DNA of 64,000 nucleotides from assembly GCA_039565995.1 (NCBI GenBank), contig CP154795.1, positions 124,001 to 188,000 on the forward strand, in the 5' to 3' direction. Source of the stretch: Propionibacteriaceae bacterium ZF39. GTDB taxonomy: Bacteria; Actinomycetota; Actinomycetes; Propionibacteriales; Propionibacteriaceae. This document shows positions 61,581-64,000 of this stretch, in pieces. The translations under genes and the position numbers were made by a program. The first letter of the stretch is position 1. Each line of letters starts with the position of its first letter. A model generated the notes under the pieces. That model did not search any database. It was given only the letters and a program-made list of their open reading frames with translations, and was not told the DNA's origin.

Positions 61581-62743
61581 AGGTCGTAGCTTCGCCGACG
61601 ACCGATCATCTCGGCGACCCGGTCATAGACGGCCGTTACTTCGGATGCGACCCAGACCTGGTTGCGGCGGCCGGTGGAGACTTTGACGAGTACGCCCGCT
61701 TCGACCAGCGCCGTGATCGCGTTCATGGCCGCGGGTCGGGACACCTCCTGCCGTTCCATCACGAGCGAGCTCGTCACCGCAGGGTGGGCGAGAAGAGCCC
61801 GAGACAAGGGCCACGCAGCGGAGTCGGTGCGGGCGGTCAGGCGCTCCCGCCAGTCCAGTTCGACAGCCGCGAGCCGTTCGAGAAGCTCGTCGCCGATTGC
61901 GACGGCGTGTCGTGCGGCTTCGGCGAATCGCGTGACAATGGGACTCGGATCGCCTGCGCGAAAGGCGGTCAGGGCCTGGATATAGGCGCGTGTGTCCGCA
62001 AGCAATCCTGCCGACACCGGCACCGTGAGGTGCTCGGCCACCCTGTCGCGCCTCAGCAGCGCGTGGACGAGGGCTCGCCCGACTCGGCCATTGCCGTCCA
62101 CGAATGGGTGAATGGTCTCGAACTGTGCATGCGCTATTGCAGCCATGGCCAAGGGCAAGGTCGCTGGTTCCTTGGTGTAGGCGATCAGGTCCGCCAGGGC
62201 GGGGCGCAGTCGATCATGGTGAGGCGGCACGAAGTCGGCACCAACCGGCGAGGATCCTGACGTGCCGATCCAGACCTGTTCCTGGCGGAGCCCCGGGGTG
62301 ATGTCGGTCTCGGCCATCAGGGCTTGGTGCATGCTCAGGATGGCGGCCAGATCCATGGAGGCGCTGAGCGCGATGGCCGTCTGCATGGCGTGCACGTTGC
62401 TCGCGACCAGGCGGGCGTTAACGGACCGGGATTCTCCGATGTCGGCGAGGGCCAGCTGTCGGGCGGACGCAGTGATGTGTTCGATCTGGGAGGAGCTGGC
62501 CGATTCGGTCCGCATCAGGACTGTTGCCACGGTGCCGAGTTCTCCCGGCCCGAATCGTTCGGTCAGTCTGCGGTCGAACTCTGTGATCTCCTGCTGAGCC
62601 TTCGCGGCATCGGCCACGACTGCGGCCGACAGGTGTTCGGTCACCTCCAGGCCGGAGATGGATGCCGGGAGGGCGGCTCGATAGGTGCGCCAGGAATCTC
62701 GCCACTCCAGGACTTCGTGGTCCACGGGCGGCCAAGGGCTCAT
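61577..62743 (-). CDS. Fic-family protein with C-terminal winged helix
   Basis: A 388-residue Fic enzyme. The active-site motif HPFVDGNGRVGR is at residues 212-223 and complete, so AMP-transfer to a protein hydroxyl is expected. An N-terminal autoinhibitory helix is suggested by SSSQIEH (residues 84-89), close to the (S/T)xxxE(G/N) consensus but with His after Glu. The C-terminal 90 residues (TSSLVMERQEVSRPAAMNAITALVEAGVLVKVSTGRRNQVW) form a winged helix that could bind its own promoter. ATG 62743 is followed upstream by a repeat-rich AT tract (62750-62803). Confidence 0.92.
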   Translation of the reverse strand: MSPWPPVDHEVLEWRDSWRTYRAALPASISGLEVTEHLSAAVVADAAKAQQEITEFDRRLTERFGPGELGTVATVLMRTESASSSQIEHITASARQLALADIGESRSVNARLVASNVHAMQTAIALSASMDLAAILSMHQALMAETDITPGLRQEQVWIGTSGSSPVGADFVPPHHDRLRPALADLIAYTKEPATLPLAMAAIAHAQFETIHPFVDGNGRVGRALVHALLRRDRVAEHLTVPVSAGLLADTRAYIQALTAFRAGDPSPIVTRFAEAARHAVAIGDELLERLAAVELDWRERLTARTDSAAWPLSRALLAHPAVTSSLVMERQEVSRPAAMNAITALVEAGVLVKVSTGRRNQVWVASEVTAVYDRVAEMIGRRRSYDL

Positions 62744-62749
62744 TGTTCC

Positions 62750-62803
62750 TATCCTTTACTTTGGGAAACCATAATAAAGGATAAACTCATTGTCTTTACT
62801 TTG
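62750..62803 (-). promoter_or_regulatory. AT-rich promoter with inverted and direct repeats before fic
   Basis: TATCCTTTA (62750-62758) is inverted perfectly as TAAAGGATA (62775-62783), and CTTTACTTTG occurs twice (62754-62763 and 62794-62803), 40 bp apart. The tract is strikingly AT-rich. It lies immediately before the fic start and is the likely operator for the Fic winged helix or another regulator. Confidence 0.6.
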
Positions 62804-62815
62804 ATGTTACTCCCG

Positions 62816-63487
62816 TTAAGGCTCGTGGGCGTCTTTAGCTCTCTTCAGTTGTGTTGGCGTCTTGGCCTTGGCTGTCCTGCCTGACATCCAGACGACTACG
62901 TCGAAGACACGCAGAAGTGCGAGGTCGTCGGGCAGGGCTACGTCCGCGGAGTGGGCGCGGGCCTTGATCGATTCCAGCCGCTCCTTCAGCCCATTGTCCT
63001 TGGAAATCTCGAACAACGGCTTCCAGAAGTCGTTGCCCAAGCCCAGCTCTCGTGCGACCACGCTGTCCCTGATCGGCACGAGGTGAGGGCGCTTGCGGGC
63101 GAGCAGCTTGCTGGTGATAGCCGGGCCAATACCATCTTCCCGCCGCAGCAGTTCGTAGAGCTTCCACTGCGGGGACTCCTCGTCGGGCTCCGCCTCCCAG
63201 AAATCCTTCGCGGAGTCGATGTCAGCCAGCTGTTCGTTGAATCGATTGTCGGGCTCCAACAGTTCGCGCATGGCTCTCAGGGGCACGTTGACGCTGAGAA
63301 ACCGGAGGGCGAGGACGTCCTCGGCCGTGAACTCGTCGGGATCTCCCGGCAGCCAGGTATCGAAGTGGCGTCCAGCGAAGAGCTTGCGGCCATCGGAGCG
63401 GGGCCCGTAGTAGGTGCGCAGCAGGCCCACCGCCTCCGACTCCAGCTCGGGCGTCGTCAGGCAATCCGGAAGCTTCACGCTCACCAT
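62816..63487 (-). CDS. DUF6308-like protein
   Basis: A 223-residue protein resembling the DUF6308 family common in actinobacteria. It starts MVSVKLPDCLTTPELESEAVGLLRTYYGPRSDGRKL, contains DIDSAKDFWEAEPDEESPQWKLYELLRREDGIGPAITSKLLARKRPHLVPIRDSVV (a helix-hairpin-helix-like GIGPAITSKLLARK) and ends with a helical segment. The HhH-like motif and the accessory neighbours hint at nucleic-acid binding, but that is inference. ATG 63487 is preferred over the longer frame. Confidence 0.78.
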   Translation of the reverse strand: MVSVKLPDCLTTPELESEAVGLLRTYYGPRSDGRKLFAGRHFDTWLPGDPDEFTAEDVLALRFLSVNVPLRAMRELLEPDNRFNEQLADIDSAKDFWEAEPDEESPQWKLYELLRREDGIGPAITSKLLARKRPHLVPIRDSVVARELGLGNDFWKPLFEISKDNGLKERLESIKARAHSADVALPDDLALLRVFDVVVWMSGRTAKAKTPTQLKRAKDAHEP

Positions 63488-63558
63488 CCTGCCAGCGGCT
63501 CCGGATTGGGGGGTGGGGTTCGCGCAGACCCCCAGGGAATAACCTGATCGGACCCGGA

Positions 63559-63579
63559 GTTGAGTCAGATGCACTCAAC
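63559..63579. promoter_or_regulatory. HAIR element 1 (HspR operator)
   Basis: GTTGAGT-N7-ACTCAAC, matching the HspR-associated inverted repeat CTTGAGT-N7-ACTCAAG in spacing and all inner bases. Confidence 0.88.
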
Positions 63580-63611
63580 TTTGCTTGCGTCGAGACCAAC
63601 TCCGCGCCATA

Positions 63612-63632
63612 GTTGAGCGCGTAAGGCTCAAG
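63612..63632. promoter_or_regulatory. HAIR element 2 (HspR operator)
   Basis: GTTGAGC-N7-GCTCAAG, a slightly degenerate HspR site with the same N7 spacing. Confidence 0.8.
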
Positions 63633-63638
63633 ATCAAA

Positions 63639-63659
63639 CTTGAGCCGCTCAGACTCAAG
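63639..63659. promoter_or_regulatory. HAIR element 3 (HspR operator)
   Basis: CTTGAGC-N7-ACTCAAG, one base from consensus, 38 bp before the dnaK start. Three sites in 101 bp imply tight heat-shock repression by HspR. Confidence 0.88.
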
Positions 63660-63696
63660 CACAATCCACACGCAAGACACTTCTGGAGGAAACACC

Positions 63697-64000
63697 ATGG
63701 CTCGTGCAGTCGGTATCGACCTCGGCACCACCAACTCCGTTGTTGCTGTCCTCGAGGGCGGCGAACCCACTGTTATCCCCAACGCCGAGGGCGCCCGCAC
63801 GACGCCGTCGGTCGTTGCCTTCGCCAAGGGTGGCGAGGTCCTGGTCGGCGAGGTCGCCAAGCGCCAGGCCGTCACCAACGTCGATCGCACCATCCGCTCG
63901 GTCAAGCGCCACATGGGCACCGACTGGTCGGTGGACATCGACGGCAAGAAATACACCGCGCAGGAGATCTCCGCGCGCGTGCTCATGAAGCTGAAGCGCG
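63697..64000 (+). CDS. dnaK: Chaperone DnaK (Hsp70), 5' part only
   Basis: The first 101 residues of DnaK, cut by the window edge. [42 protein letters not shown] is the invariant ATPase-domain start (phosphate-1 motif DLGTTNS). CTGGAGGA sits before the ATG. Three HAIR operators upstream show HspR control, so grpE, dnaJ and hspR probably follow beyond the window. Confidence 0.98.
   Translation, partial: MARAVGIDLGTTNSVVAVLEGGEPTVIPNAEGARTTPSVVAFAKGGEVLVGEVAKRQAVTNVDRTIRSVKRHMGTDWSVDIDGKKYTAQEISARVLMKLKR

Overview
The window is chromosomal DNA from a G+C-rich Gram-positive bacterium of the Actinomycetota, most plausibly order Propionibacteriales (inferred from gene content, not proven). Supporting signs are pyruvate phosphate dikinase next to its regulator, three HspR-type (HAIR) operators before dnaK, GOLPH3-like proteins, an actinobacterial-type PutA, a TcrXY-like two-component pair, and many GTG starts with 4-nt ATGA/GTGA overlaps. 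I found no rRNA, tRNA, CRISPR array, transposase or integrase.

Layout. 0-4.7 kb: YwiC-like membrane protein, a lipoprotein, a secreted Ig-like protein, an 830-bp non-coding tract full of repeats, and an RsmC/RlmG-like methyltransferase. 4.8-12 kb: kinase/phosphotransferase regulator plus ppdK, then the fadA-fadB beta-oxidation operon. 12-18 kb: a second repeat-rich gap, a radical SAM protein behind a frameshifted methyltransferase, a TetR/SnoaL-like divergon, a peptidoglycan hydrolase and flavohemoprotein. 18.3-26.8 kb: PP2C phosphatase with FHA protein, dcd, YchJ, GNAT, putA, and a YigZ gene with an in-frame TGA. 26.9-32.9 kb: cytochrome b5 fusion, membrane Fe-S oxidoreductase, tandem GOLPH3 genes, pirin. 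33-36.7 kb: a complete OpuC/ProU-type osmolyte ABC operon. 36.8-46.5 kb: HAD protein, deoC, a two-component system, DoxX, a PadR-controlled beta-propeller protein, an MFS exporter apparently starting at CTG. 46.7-53.6 kb: a transporter fused to a cytidylate-kinase-like domain, an alpha/beta hydrolase without its serine, a frameshifted SDR, a Rid protein, and an unexplained three-gene unit. 53.7-57.2 kb: ABC exporter with LuxR-type two-component system. 57.4-60.3 kb: VOC protein, an Idi-prenyl synthase fusion, isochorismatase-like hydrolase. 60.3-63.5 kb: a small accessory cluster of VapBC, a TmrB-like ATPase, a Fic protein and DUF6308. The window ends 304 bp into dnaK.

What stands out is mainly outside the genes. 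A 115-117-bp structured element occurs three times, each time between convergent genes, with two tetraloop hairpins exactly 51 nt apart and an outer stem that changes compensatorily. A second dispersed repeat of about 310 bp occurs twice. A 36-bp repeat has entered a methyltransferase gene in frame. The palindrome GCGTACGC is strongly over-represented, and CTAC seems avoided in favour of CTAT at tyrosine codons. Three genes are interrupted by one-base lesions: two homopolymer frameshifts and one TGA that replaces a family-conserved cysteine. The lesions may be sequencing errors, but the TGA has a weak SECIS-like hairpin after it.
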